Of a stretch of DNA of 64,000 bases, positions 1 through 34,500 are shown piece after piece. The stretch is taken from positions 4,464,001 to 4,528,000 of the forward strand of contig NZ_CP011319.1 of assembly GCF_001865675.1 (NCBI RefSeq), read 5' to 3'. Under the pieces are notes generated by a model. It ran no database searches. It saw only the letters and a list, made by a program, of their open reading frames with translations, and had not been told where the DNA came from. Source of the stretch: Janthinobacterium sp. 1_2014MBL_MicDiv. Lineage in GTDB: Bacteria; Pseudomonadota; Gammaproteobacteria; Burkholderiales; Burkholderiaceae_D. The translations under genes were made by a program, and so were the position numbers. Every line of letters begins with the position of its first letter. Within the stretch, counting starts at the first letter, position 1.

Positions 1-1475
1 TTCCAGCCCGGCGACGGCACGCTGCCGTTGCCCTTGCCGCGCAGCGGCACCCTGCCCGCGCCCAGGTAGCCGATATTGCCCTGGCGGTCCGCGTACACCA
101 TGTTCATGGCCGGCGCCACGTGCAGCTGCATGGCCTGCTTGAAGGCGCCCCAGTCGGCCGCGTGGTTCAGGCGGAAGAAGGCTTCGTAGCTGGTGTCGCC
201 CGCGTCGAGGGCCGTCCAGCGCAGCGCCACCGGCTGGTCGAACACCTTGAACATGTCCGAGACGATGGGACCGTGGCGGCTGGCGCGCACCTGCACCGTC
301 ACCGGCTCGTATTTCGGATGCAGGAAGTCGGGAAACTCCGAGCGCACCGATACCGAGACGCTGCGCGTGGTGTAGGCCTGCCAGTCGCCGTTGACGGCGT
401 AGCGGCCCGGGTTGGCGGGGTCGCTGCGCTCGAAATACAGGTCCTGGGCATCGGCCATCATGTTGGTGCCGCCCCAGGCGATGTCCTTGTTGTGGCCGAA
501 GATCACGGCCGGCAGGCCGACCAGGCTCATGCCGCCTACGTCCAGGGTCTTGCCCTTGGCGCTGACGACGTACCAGAGCGACGGGATCTGCAGGTTCAGG
601 TGGGGATCGTTGGCCAGCAGCGCGGCGCCGCCGGCGCTGTGCTTGCCCGACACCACCCAGGCATTGCTGCCCACGCCCCTGCCGCCCAGGCCCAGGCCTT
701 GCGTCAGTTCCTTGTGCTGGAACGCCAGCATGCTGGCCAGCTGGCCGCTGGCGGCCGTGCCGCCGGTCTTGCCGGCCTTGCCGTTCTCGCCGCCGGCCAG
801 CAGGGTGCTGTCGATGCTGTTATCCGGGAACAGCACCGCCATGTGCTCGGCGTCGAGGCTCTGGCCCGCCAGGTAGCGGCCCATCTCGCGGTTGAAGTTG
901 CCGCCGAGATTGAGCGCGAACATCTTGATCCACGCCAGCGAATCGTAGACGGTCCACGGCTCGGGCTGGACGCTGAGCATACGGAACTCGGGCGGCAGCG
1001 TCTCGAGCGAGGCGCGGCCCGCGTTCACGCCCGCCGTATAGGCGGTCAGCGATGCCTGCGCCTCCTTGCTCAGCGCCGGCCAGGCCGAGCGGGCCGCGTC
1101 GTACAGGCCCAGGGTGCGGAACCAGATGTCGCGCTGCACGCTGGAGCGGCCAAACACTTCGCTCAGGCGGCCCTGGGCGATGCGGCGCTGGATTTCCAGC
1201 TGCCACAGGCGGTCCTGGGCATGCACATAGCCGATCGCATAGTAGGCGTCGTTGTCGGCGCGCGCCTCGATATGCGGCACGCCGTGGGCGTCGCGGCGGA
1301 TCGACACGGGCGCCGTCACGCCCTGCGTCAGCTGCAGCGCGCCATCGGTGGGCAGGCTGTGGCGGAACTTGGCCAGCAGCAGGCCGCCCGCCACCAGCAG
1401 CGGCAGCAGCACCACGACGACCAGGCGCGTCAGGAGCGGCGAGCCTTGCGTCAGTTTCGTGTAACGTTTAAACAT
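1..1475 (-). CDS. Penicillin acylase family protein (partial, 3' end outside window)
   Basis: The ATG at 1475-1473 opens a frame that stays open to the left edge, giving 491 residues; the rest is outside the window. The N terminus has a hydrophobic segment (about residues 16-37), a signal peptide or anchor, so the enzyme is probably periplasmic. An alpha-chain-like region follows, with motifs typical of the family (RRDAHGVPHIEA, YAIGYVHAQDRLWQLE). GVGSNAWVVSG around residue 270 places Ser270 as the N-terminal nucleophile after autocleavage. Ntn-hydrolases of this family cleave acyl amides, including penicillins, acyl-homoserine lactones and, for PvdQ, the acyl chain of a pyoverdine precursor. 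The gene starts 86 bp after the terminal NRPS stop in the same direction, so it is probably the last or a late gene of the lipopeptide operon. Lipopeptide maturation or self-resistance and AHL degradation are both possible; the substrate cannot be read from the sequence. Confidence 0.9.
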   Translation of the reverse strand, partial: MFKRYTKLTQGSPLLTRLVVVVLLPLLVAGGLLLAKFRHSLPTDGALQLTQGVTAPVSIRRDAHGVPHIEARADNDAYYAIGYVHAQDRLWQLEIQRRIAQGRLSEVFGRSSVQRDIWFRTLGLYDAARSAWPALSKEAQASLTAYTAGVNAGRASLETLPPEFRMLSVQPEPWTVYDSLAWIKMFALNLGGNFNREMGRYLAGQSLDAEHMAVLFPDNSIDSTLLAGGENGKAGKTGGTAASGQLASMLAFQHKELTQGLGLGGRGVGSNAWVVSGKHSAGGAALLANDPHLNLQIPSLWYVVSAKGKTLDVGGMSLVGLPAVIFGHNKDIAWGGTNMMADAQDLYFERSDPANPGRYAVNGDWQAYTTRSVSVSVRSEFPDFLHPKYEPVTVQVRASRHGPIVSDMFKVFDQPVALRWTALDAGDTSYEAFFRLNHAADWGAFKQAMQLHVAPAMNMVYADRQGNIGYLGAGRVPLRGKGNGSVPSPGW

Positions 1476-1560
1476 GGAAGACCTTTAGTATCTGCACAAC
1501 ATTTATCGGATGCCGGGAAGGGGTCGCCTTCGGCCGGCCTTGCATCAGGTGCGCCATGGA

Positions 1561-22506
<20,946 letters not shown>

Positions 22507-22570
22507 TGCATATCTCCAGTGTCATTCGATGTCGTTCGGCGGCATGGCGACGCCAGCGCCCGTGCCAGTC

Positions 22571-25500
22571 CTATTGATCTTCTTGCGCCAGCAATGCCAG
22601 CAGCTGCTCCTCCGTCAAGTCGTCGATGCCGGCGCCCGCCCTGGCGATGTCATCCGATGCGAAGCGCGCCATCTGCTCCTGCGCCACCAGTTCGCCCAGG
22701 AAGGCGATGGTCGGCGTCTGGAACACCCTGGCCAGCGGCACCTCGACGCCAAACTCTTCGCGGATGCGCACCAACAGGCGCATCGCCAGCAGCGAATGGC
22801 CGCCCAGTTCGAAGAAATGGTCCTGGCGCCCGATGCGCTCGATGCCCAGCAACTGCTGCCAGATGCCGGCCAGCGCGCCTTCCACCTCGCCGATCGGCGC
22901 TTCCCAGTCGCGCTTGACGACGGCCTGCGCACCGGGCGCCGGCAGCGCCTGGCGGTCGATCTTGCCGTTCGGCGTGAGCGGGAAGGCATCGAGTTCGACG
23001 AAGGCGCCCGGCACCATGTAGGCCGGCAGGCACGCCGACAGCTGCTCGCGCAGCGCGGCAACGGCCAGCGCCGCGCCGTCGCAGGCCAGCACATACGCCA
23101 CCAGCCGCTTGTCGCCGCCCGCCTCGTCGTCGCGCGCCACCACCAGCACTTCGCGCACGCCATCGCACTCGGCCAGCCGCGCTTCCACCTCGCCCAGCTC
23201 GATGCGGTAGCCGCGGACCTTCACCTGGAAGTCATTGCGTCCCAGGTACTCGAGCTGGCCGTCCGGCAGCCAGCGTCCCAGGTCGCCGGTGCGGTACAGG
23301 CGCGCACCGGGCGCCGCCGAGAACGGATCGTTGCCGAAGCGCTGCGCCGTCAGGTCCGGCCGCAGCAGGTAGCCGCGCGCCACGCCGGCGCCGCCGATGC
23401 AGATCTCGCCGACGGCCTGCGGCGGCACGAGGCGGCCTTCGCCATCGAGCAGGTAGATCGCCGTGTTGTCCAGCGGACGCCCGATCGGGATATCGCCGGA
23501 CGGCAGCGCCTGGGCGCCATCGAACATCGAACCGGTGACATACACGGTGGCCTCGGTGGGGCCATAGGTATTGAGCCAGCTGCAATGGGCCATGCCGTCG
23601 GCCGCCATCCATGTCGCCAGGTGACGCCGTTCGGCCTTTTCGCCGCCCACCACCACCAGCCGCAATTGCGGGCAGCGCGGCACGCCAGGGTCGCGTGCCT
23701 GCCGCGCCCACTGATGCCAGAACGCGGTCGGCAGTTCCGCCACGGTGATGGCGCTGTCCTGCACGAAGTCGAGGAAGGCGCGGTCGGGCACCAGCATGCC
23801 GACGGGGCACAGCACCAGCGCGGCGCCGGCCGCCAGCGGCGTGAAGATTTCTTCCACGGCGCTGTCGAAGCTGACGGACGAGAACTGCAGCATGCGGTCG
23901 CGCGGCGTCAGGCGGCTGTTGCGCAGCGCCGCGTGGATCATGTTGACCACGTTGCGGTGCTCGACCATCACGCCCTTCGGCTGCCCCGTCGATCCCGACG
24001 TATAGATCACATACGCCAGGTGGCGTTCGAGCAGGCCGGCCGTCTGCGGCGACGGATTGTCGTCGCGCCCGTCCACGGGAGCGGCAGCCGGCAGCACCGG
24101 CACGGCCACGTCCAGCGCGCTGTCGGACAGCACCAGTTTCGGCGCGCAATCGGCCAGCATGTAGGCCAGGCGCGCCGGCGGATAGGCCGGGTCCAGCGGC
24201 ACATAGGCGGCACCGGCCTTGAGCACGGCCAGCAGCGCCACGATCATTTCCACGCTGCGCGGCAGGTGCACGGCGATGCGGTCGTCCGGCGCCACGCCGC
24301 GGGCCAGCAAGTCGTGCGCGAGGCGGTTGGCGCGGCGGTTCAACTCGCCGTAGCTGAGCTGCTGGCCCGCATGTTCGAGCGCCAGCGCGTCGGGCTGCGC
24401 CGCCGCCTGCGCCTCGAACAGCTGGTGCACCAGCATGCCCGGCGTGTGCACCCGCGGCGGCGGATTGACGCCATGCAGCAGATGCGCGCGCTCGGCGGCA
24501 GGCAGGCGGTCCAGGGCCGCGAAAGGCTGCTGCGCATCGCCTTCCAGCGCCGCCACCAGTTGCCCGATGGCGTGCAGCAGGTAGCCGAACACGCGCTCGG
24601 GACCATGTTCGCGGTAGCACTGGACGGTCAGCGCGAAGCCCTCGCCCATGTCGTCTACCGTCAGCTCGCACGGATAATTGCCGCGCTCCTCGGCCGCCAG
24701 CACGCGCATGCCGTCCCATTCCATCAGCGCTTCCACCGTGCCGTCCGGGCTGTGCACGAGCTGGCTGTGGCGGTAGTTGAACAGGGCGTTGAGCAGCGGC
24801 GTGCCGGCAGGCAGGCCGCTGGCGCGCTGGGCCAGGGCCAGCGGCGCCTGTTCATGGCTGAGCAGTTCCGTCAGGCGGCCGTACGCTTCGTCCAGCACTC
24901 GGGCGACGCTGCGCCCGCCACCGAGCGAAATGCGGATCGGCAGCGTGTTGATGAACATGCCCAGCACCTGGTCGGCGCCGCTGGAACCCTGCAGGCGGCC
25001 CGACAGCACCGTGCCGAAGACGACATCGTCGCTGCCCGCATGGCTGGCCAGCACCTGCGCCCAGGCCACATGGAACAGCGCCGCCAGGGTGGTCTTGTGC
25101 TGGCGCGCCGCTTCGCGCATGCGCGCTGCCAGCGCCGGCGCCAGGTGCTGCTGGAAGGCGCCCATGCGCTCCTCGTCGTGCGCCGGACCGAACAGGCCAA
25201 ACGGCGCCGTCGCCTCCTCCACGTCGCCCAGCTGGGCGCGGAACCAGGCCGCATGCTCGTCCTCGCTGACGGAATGGGTCAGCGCGATGAAGTTGCGGTA
25301 CGGTAGCGCCGCCGGCAAGTCGCCATGGCGCTCCTGCAGGATCAGGCGGATCTCGGCCAGGATGAATTCCATCGTCACGTGGTCGCAGATCAGGTGATGG
25401 TCGAGCAGCACCAGCAGCCACTTCGACGATTGCGGATCGGCGGCGATGGTGGCCGACATCAGCGGCGCGCGCGTCAGGTCCAGCCGCACGTGGCGCGGAT

Positions 25501-28500
25501 CGACGCGTTGCAGCAGCTGCGCCAGCGCACCGCCCTCGCCGTCCAGCGCCAGCTCGGCCAGCGGCAACGGCGCATGGCGCAGCACCACTTGCACGGGCTG
25601 CGGCAAGCCGTCCCAGAAGACGGCCGTGCGCAGGATGTCATGGCGGTCGATCACTGTCTGCAGCGCCGACAGGAAGGCATCGAGGCGGCCGCGGCTGTCG
25701 AATTCGATCGCCACCCGCGCCAGGTAGGAATCGCCCTCGCTTTCCAGCAGATGCTGGAACAGGATGCCTTCTTGCAGGGGACCGAGCGGATAGATGTCCT
25801 GGATGTTGCGCATGCCGTCCGGCACGCCGGCGGCGATGCCGTCGATGGCTTCCTGGCTCAGCGCCACCAGCGGCAGCATGGCCGGCACGATGGCGTCGCA
25901 ACCGGCCGCGATCAGGTTCGGCGGCGCCTCGAAGGCGGCCGCGCCACCCTGCTCCAGCGCGCTCGCCAGTTCGGCCAGGGTCGGCGCGTTGAAGACCATG
26001 CGCACGTCCGCCGCATGGCCGTGCGGACGCAGGCGCTCGATCAGCGACACCACCATCAGCGAATGGCCGCCCAGCTCGAAGAAGTGGTCGTGGCGGCCGA
26101 CGCGCTCGATTCCCAGCAAGTCCTGCCAGATCTGCGCGATCGCCTCTTCCACCGCGCCCTGCGGCGCGGCATAGCGGCGCGCCGCCATCGCTTCCTGGTC
26201 CGGCGCGGGCAGCGCCTTGCGATCCAGCTTGCCATTCGGCGTGAGCGGGAAGGCCTGCATCACGACGATGGCCGACGGCACCATATAGGCCGGCAGCACG
26301 GCGGCCAGCTGCTCGCGCAGCGCGGCCACGGGCACGGCCGCGCCCTCGTCGGCCAGCAGATAGGCCACCAGGCGCTTGTCGCCGCCCTGGTCGTCGCGCG
26401 CCAGCACCACCGCTTCGCGCACACCGGCGCACTCGCCCAGGCGCGCCTCGATTTCACCGAGTTCGATGCGGAAGCCGCGGATCTTCACCTGGAAATCATT
26501 GCGGCCCAGGTACTCGATGCTGCCGTCGGGCAGCCAGCGTCCCAGGTCGCCCGTGCGGTACATGCGCGCGCCCGCTTGAGCTGGCGCGGCGAACGGATCG
26601 GCAATGAAGCGCTCCTGCGTCAGTTCCGGACGGAACAGGTAGCCGCGCGCCACGCCGGCGCCGCCGATGTGCAGCTCGCCCGTCACGCCCAGGCCGACCG
26701 GCTGGCCGTGGGCATCGAGGATGTAGATGCGGGTATGCGCAATCGGGCGCCCGATCGGCACCGGTCCCGTGTCCGCCGCGCCGCACAGCCAGTAGCTGGC
26801 CCACACGGTGCACTCGGTCGGGCCGTATTCGTTGTACAGCGCCAGTCCCGGCACGCGCGCCGCCTGCGCGCGCAGCGCTGGCGGACAGGCTTCGCCAGCC
26901 ACGATCAGCGCCTGCAGCGCATGCTGCCGCGGCAGGTGGTCGAGGATCAGGCGCGCCAGCGAGGGCACGCACAGCAGGCTGGTGATGCCTTCGGCGGCGA
27001 TGTACTGTGCCAGCAGCTGGGGATCCTGCGCCACGGCCTGGCTGCCGATGTGCAAGGTGCCTTGCGACACCAGCGTGCCGAAGATGCCGGCGATCGAGCT
27101 GTCGAAGCCGATCGACGACAGCAGCAGGAAACGCTGGCCTGGCGCATACACGGCGCTGCGGGCCCGGGTCGACGCCATCAGGTTGTGGTGCTCGATCATC
27201 ACGCCCTTCGGCATGCCGGTCGAACCGGAGGTGTAGATGACATACGCCAGGTGCCGCGGCAGCAGGGCCTCGAGCACCGGATTGGTGGCCGGGCGGCGCG
27301 CGATTTTCTTCGCATCCTCGTCCAGCGCCACCACCGGCGCGGCGATCCACGGCAGCAGGTCGAGCTGGGCCGACTGGCTCACCAGCGCGGCCGGCGCGCA
27401 GTCTTCCAGCATGTAGGCCAGGCGGTCGGCCGGGTAAGAAGGGTCGAGCGGCACATAGCCGCCGCCCGCCTTCATCACGCCAAGCAGGGCGACGGCCATG
27501 GCCACGCCCCGCTCGAGGCAGATGGCGACCCGGTCGTCGGGCGCGATACCGAGCGCCAGCAGGTGATGGGCGAGCTGGTTGGCGCGGCGGTTCAATTCAG
27601 CATAGCTGAGCGACTCGCCCGCATACACGACGGCAGGCGCATCGGGGCTGGCGGCGGCCTGGTGCTCGAACCACTGGTGCGCCAGCCACTGCTGCGGCGG
27701 CGGCGCCAGCGCTGCACCGTTGAACCCGTCGAGCAGCAGTTGGCGCTCGGCTGCCGGCAGCACCGACAGCTGCGCCACCGGCGTGGCGGGAGCGCTTTCC
27801 AGCGCCTCCACCAGGCCCAGCAAGGCCGTCTGCAGGTAGGACACGATGCGACGCGAGTCGATGCCCTGGCTGCATTGCGCCGTCACGGCAAAGCCGTGCG
27901 GCATGTCGTCGACGCGCATGGTCAGCGGATAGTTGGTCAAGTCTTCCGTGCGCAGCACGCGCATGCCGTCGAGGATCTGGTCGGCATCGTCGCCGCCGTC
28001 GTGGGCCGTGGCGACCTGGCTGTGGCGGTAGTTCAGCAGGGCGCTAAACAGCGGCAACGGCGCCGCCACGCCGCTGGCGCGCTGGGCCAGCGCCAGCGGC
28101 GCCTGCTCGTGCGCCAGCAATTCGCTCATGCGCTGGTAGGTTTGCAGGACGACGTCGCGCACGCTGCGGCCCGTCAGCGAGACGCGCAGCGGCAAGGTGT
28201 TGATGAACATGCCCAGGGCGCGGTCGGCGCCCTCCGAACCTTGCAGGCGGCCCAGCAGGACGGAGCCGAACACCACTTCTTCGCGGCCGCTGCAATGGCC
28301 AAGCACCTGCGCCACGGCGACATGGAACAGCACCGCGGCATTGATGCCATGCGTGCGTGCGGCGGCACGCAGGCGCGCGGCCAGCGCCGGCGACAGGTTC
28401 TCGCGCACTTCGTCGACGGGACCGCCGTCGCCCTGGATGTCGAGCAGGCCGTACGGCGCCGTCGGCTCGTCGATGTCGGCCAGCTGGGCGCGGAAATACG

Positions 28501-31500
28501 CTTCATGCGCGCTGGCCGGCACGGCGTGGGTGTGCGCGATGAAGTTACGGTACGGCAGCACCGGCGGCAAGACCGGCGGCGTCCCGCTTTCCTGCGCCGC
28601 CAGGATGGCGCGGATTTCATCGACGATGAATTCCAGGGTCACGTGGTCGCACACCATATGATGGCTGAGCAGCACCAGGAACCAGTGCGAAGACTCCGGA
28701 TCGGCCGCCACATGGCAGGCCAGCAGCGGCGCGCGGCGCAGGTCCAGGCGCAGCTTGCGCGTGTCGGTGCGCTCGAGCAGCTCGGCCAGCGCATCGCCGC
28801 CGGCGGCCAGCTGGAGGGTTTCCACGGGCAGCGGCGCGTGGCGGTACACCACCTGCACCGGTTGCGGCAAGCCTTCCCAGCGCACGGCGCTGCGCAGGAT
28901 GTCGTGGCGCGCGATCACCACCTGCATCGCTTCCAGGTAGCGCTCCAGGCGCGTTTGCGAATCGAAGGAAAACACGGAACGCAGCAGGTAGGCGTCGCGT
29001 CCTGACTCCAGCAGGTGATGGAACAGGATGCCTTCCTGCAGCGGAGCGAGCGGATAGATGTCGGCGATATTGGCCGCGCCCTGCGGCACGCTGGCGGCGA
29101 CCAGGTCGATCTCGGCCTGGCTCAGGGCGACCAGCGGCAGCATCTCCGGCGTGATGGCGGCACAATCGGCGGGAATCTGCGGCGGCGGCACGACGAAGGC
29201 CGGTGCGGCCTGCCGCGTGGCGGCGGCGGCCATGGCGCACAGGGTCGGCGCGCTGAAGATGCTGCGCACGTCGAGCTGCATGCCTTCCTTGCGCACGCGC
29301 TCGATCAGCGCCACCACCAGCAGCGAATGGCCGCCCAGCTCGAAGAACTGGTCCTGGCGTCCCACGCGGGCCACGCCCAGCAGGTCTTGCCAGATGGCGG
29401 CCATGGCCGTTTCGGCCGCGTCCAGCGGCGCCTCGTATTCGCGCATGGCCAGCGCAGCCTGGTCGGGCTGCGGCAGCGCCTTGCGATCCAGCTTGCCGTT
29501 CGACGTGCGCGGCAGCTCATCGAGCAGGACGAAGGCGGCCGGCACCATGTACGACGGCAGCTGGGCAGCCAGCGGTTCGCGCAGCTGCGCCGGTTGCAGC
29601 ACGGCCTGCGGCTGCGCCAGCACATACGCCACCAGGCGCTTGTTGCCCGGCGTGTCTTCACGCACCAGCACCACCGCCTCGCGCACGCCATCCAGCAGCT
29701 TCAGGCGCGCTTCGATCTCGCCCAGCTCGATGCGGAAGCCGCGCAGCTTGACCTGTTGGTCGACGCGGCCGACGAATTCCAGGTTGCCGTCGGCGCGCCA
29801 GCGCGCCAGGTCGCCGCTGCGGTAGCAACGGCTGCCGGCCGGGCCGAACGGATCGGCGATGAAGCGCTCGGCCGTCAGCTCCGGCAGGTTCAGGTAACCC
29901 TGCGCCACGCTGTCGCCGGCCACGTGCAGCTCGCCGGCCACGCCCAGCGGCACGGGCTGGCCATCGCGGTCGAGCAGGTAAATGCGGCGGTCGCCGATGG
30001 GGCGGCCGATCGGCAGCAGTTCCACGTCGTCGGCCAGGCCGGCCGGCACCACGTAGCAGCTGCTGAAGACCGTGCACTCGGACGGACCGTAGCCATTGAC
30101 CAGGCGGATGTCGGGACAGGCGCGCTGCAGCTTGCGCACATGCGCCGCCGAGACCTGCTCGCCGCCCACCATCAGCTGGCGCACGCCGCGCAGCAGCGCC
30201 ACGTCGACGTCGACCATGGCGTTGAAGAAGGTCGAGGTGATCCACATCAAGTTCACGCCGTGCGCCTGCACCGCCGCGCCGATTTCCTGCGGCGTCGGAT
30301 TGGCGCCCGCATACAGCACGGCGCAGCCGCCATGGGCCAGCACGGGCCACAATTCCAGGGTCAGCGCATCCCACGAGGCGGACGAATATTGCAGCGAAAC
30401 ACAATCGGCCGCGTAATCGACATAGTCGACGCCCAGCATGAAGCCGAGGATGCTCTTGTGCGGAATCGCCACGCCCTTCGGACGGCCGGCGGAGCCGGAC
30501 GTGTACATGCAGTAGGCCAGGTCGTCGGCCGTGGCGCGCGGCGCCGGATCGCTGTCCGGCTGCAGCGCCAGCAGCGCATCGATCTCGTCCACGCACAGCA
30601 GCACGCGGCCGTCCAGCGGCAGGGCCGGCGCCAGCGCGCTGTGGCTGAGCACCACCGTGCAAGCCGTATCGTCGAGCATGAACGCCAGGCGCTCGGCAGG
30701 ATAGGCCGGATCGAGCGGCACATAGGCGGCGCCCGCCTTGAGGATGCCCAGCAGGCCGGCCACCATGTCGGCGCCGCGCTCGATGCAGATGGCCACGCGG
30801 TCGCCGGCAGCGACGCCGAGCCCGATCAAATGATGCGCGAGGCGGTTGGCGCGGCGATTCAATTCCCCGTACGAGATGAACTGCCCGTCGTGGCGCAGCG
30901 CCACGGCCAGCGGCTGGGTAGCGGCGCGGTCGGCAAACAGTTCGTGCACCAGCCGGTCGTGCGGGCATGGCCGCACGCCGGCATTGAAGCCATCGAGCAG
31001 CATGGCGCGTTCGGCTGCGGGCAGCAGCGGCAGCGTGCCGATGGCCGCCGGCGCATCCGCCTCCAGCGCGGCCACCAGGCCCTGCACGGCTTGCTGCACA
31101 TACTGCGCCACACGCAGCGGATCGATGCCCGCGGCGCACAGCGCATGAATGGCAAAGCCTGCGCCCAGGTCATCGATCGAGACGGTCAGCGGGTAGTTGG
31201 TGCGCTCCTCGCTGCCCAGCAGCGTGATGCCGGACAAGCCCATGCCGGCGCTGCCGTCCGCGCTGTCGAGGGCATTGCCGTGGCGGTAATTCAGCAAGGC
31301 GGAGAACAGCGGCAGCGGGCTGGCCACGCCGCTGCAGCGCTGCGCCAGCGCCAGCGAAGCTTGCTCGTGGCTCAGCATCTGCGACAGGCGCGCATAGGTT
31401 TCCGTCACCACCTGCCGCACGTCGCGCTGCGCCAGCGAGACGCGCAGCGGCAGCGTGTTGATGAACATGCCCAGCACGCGGTCCGCGCCGCTGGAGCCCT

Positions 31501-34500
31501 GCAGGCGGCCGGACAGCACGGTGCCGAACACCACGTCGTCGCGGCCGCTGCACTTGCCCAGCACCTGCGCCATGGCCACGTGGAACAGCACCGCCGCCGT
31601 CACGCCGTGGGCCCGCGCCGCGGCGCGGATGGCGTGCGCCAGCTCGGCCGGCAAGGCCAGTTCGGCGGCGGCTACATCGCTGCCGTCGCCGCGCACGTCG
31701 AGCAGGCCGAATGGCGCCGTAGGTTCATCGATATCGCCCAGCTGTTCACGGAACCAGGCTTCATGCGCGCTGGCCGGCTGCGCCAGTCCCTCGGCCACGA
31801 AATTGCGGTATGGCAGCGGCACCGGCAATGCGGCGCCCTGGCCGGCCAGGATCAAGCGGATTTCGCCGATGATCAATTCCAGCGTGACGTGGTCGCACAC
31901 CAGGTGATGATTCTGCAGCGCCATCAGCCAGGCGCCCGTCGCGGCGTCGTGCGCCACGTAGGCGGCCAGCAGCGGGCCGGCGCGCAAATCCATGCGCATG
32001 GCGCGCGGATCCGTCTGCGCGCGCAACTGCGCCAGCGCATCGGCGCCCGGCGCCACGGCAATCTCGTGCACGGCCAGCTGGGCGTCGCGCTGCACCACCT
32101 GCACGGCCTGCGGCAAGCCTGCCCAGTGCACGCTGCTGCGCAGGATATCGTGGCGGTCGATCACTTCCTGCAAGGCCGACAGGAACGCATCCATGGTGCC
32201 GCGCTGCTCGAACGACAGCATCGAGCGCAGCAGGTAGGCATCGCCCTCGCCGCCCAGCAGGTGATGGAACAGGATGCCGTCCTGCAGCGCCGTCAGCGGA
32301 TAGATATCGGCGATGTTCGCCGCACCCTGCGCCACGTTGGCGCACAGGGCGTCGATGTGTTCCTGCTCCAGCACCACCAGCGGCAGCATGGCCGGCGTGA
32401 TGGCCTGGCAGCCGGCGGGAATCGCGTTGGCCGGCACCGTCGCAGCGGCGTCGCCCTGCCCCGCGCGGCCGACGGCTTGCGCCATGGCCGACAAGGTCGG
32501 CGCGGTAAACACATGCTTGACGTCGAGCGCCATGCCTTGCTGGCGCAGCCGCTCGATCAGGGTGATGACGGTCAGGGAATGGCCGCCGAGTTCGAAGAAC
32601 TGGTCGTTGCGGCCCACGCGGGCGACGCCCAGCAGCTCCTGCCAGATGGCGGCAATCGCGCACTCCACCGCTCCTTGCGGCGCTTCGTACTGGCGCGCCA
32701 CGAGCGCCGACTGGTCCGGCGCCGGCAAGGCCTTGCGATCGAGCTTGCCGTTCGCCGTCAGCGGGAAGCGCGCCAGCGTCACATATGCCGACGGCACCAT
32801 GTAGTCGGTCAGCACGGCCGACAGCTGCTGGCGCAGCGCGGCGGCCGACGGTTCGGCGCCCTGCTCCGCGATCAGGTAGGCGACCAGGCGCTTGTCGCCC
32901 GGCGCATCCTCGCGCACCATCACGACGGCTTCCTGCACGCCATCGCAGGCGGCCAGGCGCACTTCGATCTCGCCCAGTTCGATGCGGAAGCCGCGCAGCT
33001 GCACCTGTTCGTCGATGCGGCCCAGATGGGCCATCTCGCCGTTTTCCAGCAGCTTGCCCAGGTCGCCCGAGCGGTACAGGCGCTGCCCCGGCTGCCATGG
33101 ATGGGCGATAAAGCGTTCCGCCGTCAGCTGCTCGCGGTTCAGGTAGCCGCGTCCCAGGCCATCGCCGCCGACATAGATTTCGCCGACCACGCCGACCGGC
33201 AGCAATTGCTGCTGCGGCCCGAGGATCAGGGTGCTGGTGGTGGGGATCGGCGTGCCGATATTGTTCGAATTGGAGGCGATATCGGAGGCCGTGATGCGCT
33301 TGAACGTCACGTGCACGCACGTCTCGGTGATGCCGTACATGTTGACCAGGGCGACATGCGGGTAGCGGGCGGCAAAATCCTGCAGGTTGACGGGATCCAG
33401 TCCCTCGCCGCCGAAGATCACGTAGCGCAGGGCCGGCAGCGTCAGGCCGGGCTGACGCTTGGCTTCGGCGATCAGGTTATAGAAGGCGGTCGGCGTCTGG
33501 TTCAGCACCGTCACGCCTTCGGCCGCCAGCAGGGCCAGCACGGCGGCGGGGTCGCGCCGCACTTCTTCCGGCACGATGGCCACGCGGCCGCCGTGCAGCA
33601 GCGCGCCATAGATCTCCCACACGGAGAAATCGAAGGCGCAGGAATGGAACAGGCTCCAGACATCGGCGGCGCCGAAATTGAATTGCAGGCGGTCGTTGAC
33701 CAGCAGGCGCACCACGTTGCGGTGCTCGAGCATGGTGCCCTTCGGCATGCCGGTCGAACCCGAGGTATAGATCACGTAGGCGAGGCTCGACGCGCCGGCC
33801 AGCGGCGCGGGGTTCTCTTCCGGGAAGGCCTGCGCGGCAGCCACCGCCAGGACCGGCAATCCCGCCGGGAACAGCGCCGGACTGACGTCGTCGCCGGCGA
33901 TCACGCACACGGCGCGGCAATCGTCCATGACATAGGCGATGCGTTCGGCGGGATAGGCCGGGTCGACGGGCACATAGGCGCCGCCCGCCTTCAGCACGGC
34001 CAGCATCGCCACCAGCAGGTCCGCCGAGCGGCCCAGGCACAGCGCCACCATGGCGTCGGCGCCCACGCCCATCGCGCGCAGCTGGTGCGCCAGACGGTTG
34101 GCGCGGCGGTTCAGGTCGCCGTAGCTGAGGCGGGTCTCGCCGCAGCTGACGGCGATGCTGTCCGGCGTGCGCTCCACCTGTGCCTCGATCAGCTGGTGGA
34201 TGGTGGCCTCGCGCGGCCACGCGGCGGCGCTCTGGTTCCACGTCGCCAGCTGCTGCCGCTCTTCATCCGCGTCCAGCAGGGGCACGCTGTCGATGACGGC
34301 GCCGTCGTTGTCCGCCAGCGCCTGCAGCAGCACCTGGTAATGGCGCATCATCTGCCGCATCAGCCAGGCATCGAAGAAGTCGGCGTTGTACACCAGCTTG
34401 CCCGCCCACTGGCCGCCGGCGTCATGCAGGTACAGGTGCAGGTCGTTCTTGCCGTAGCCAAGGTTGGTTTCGATGATCGCGGCCGACAGCCCGCCCGCCT

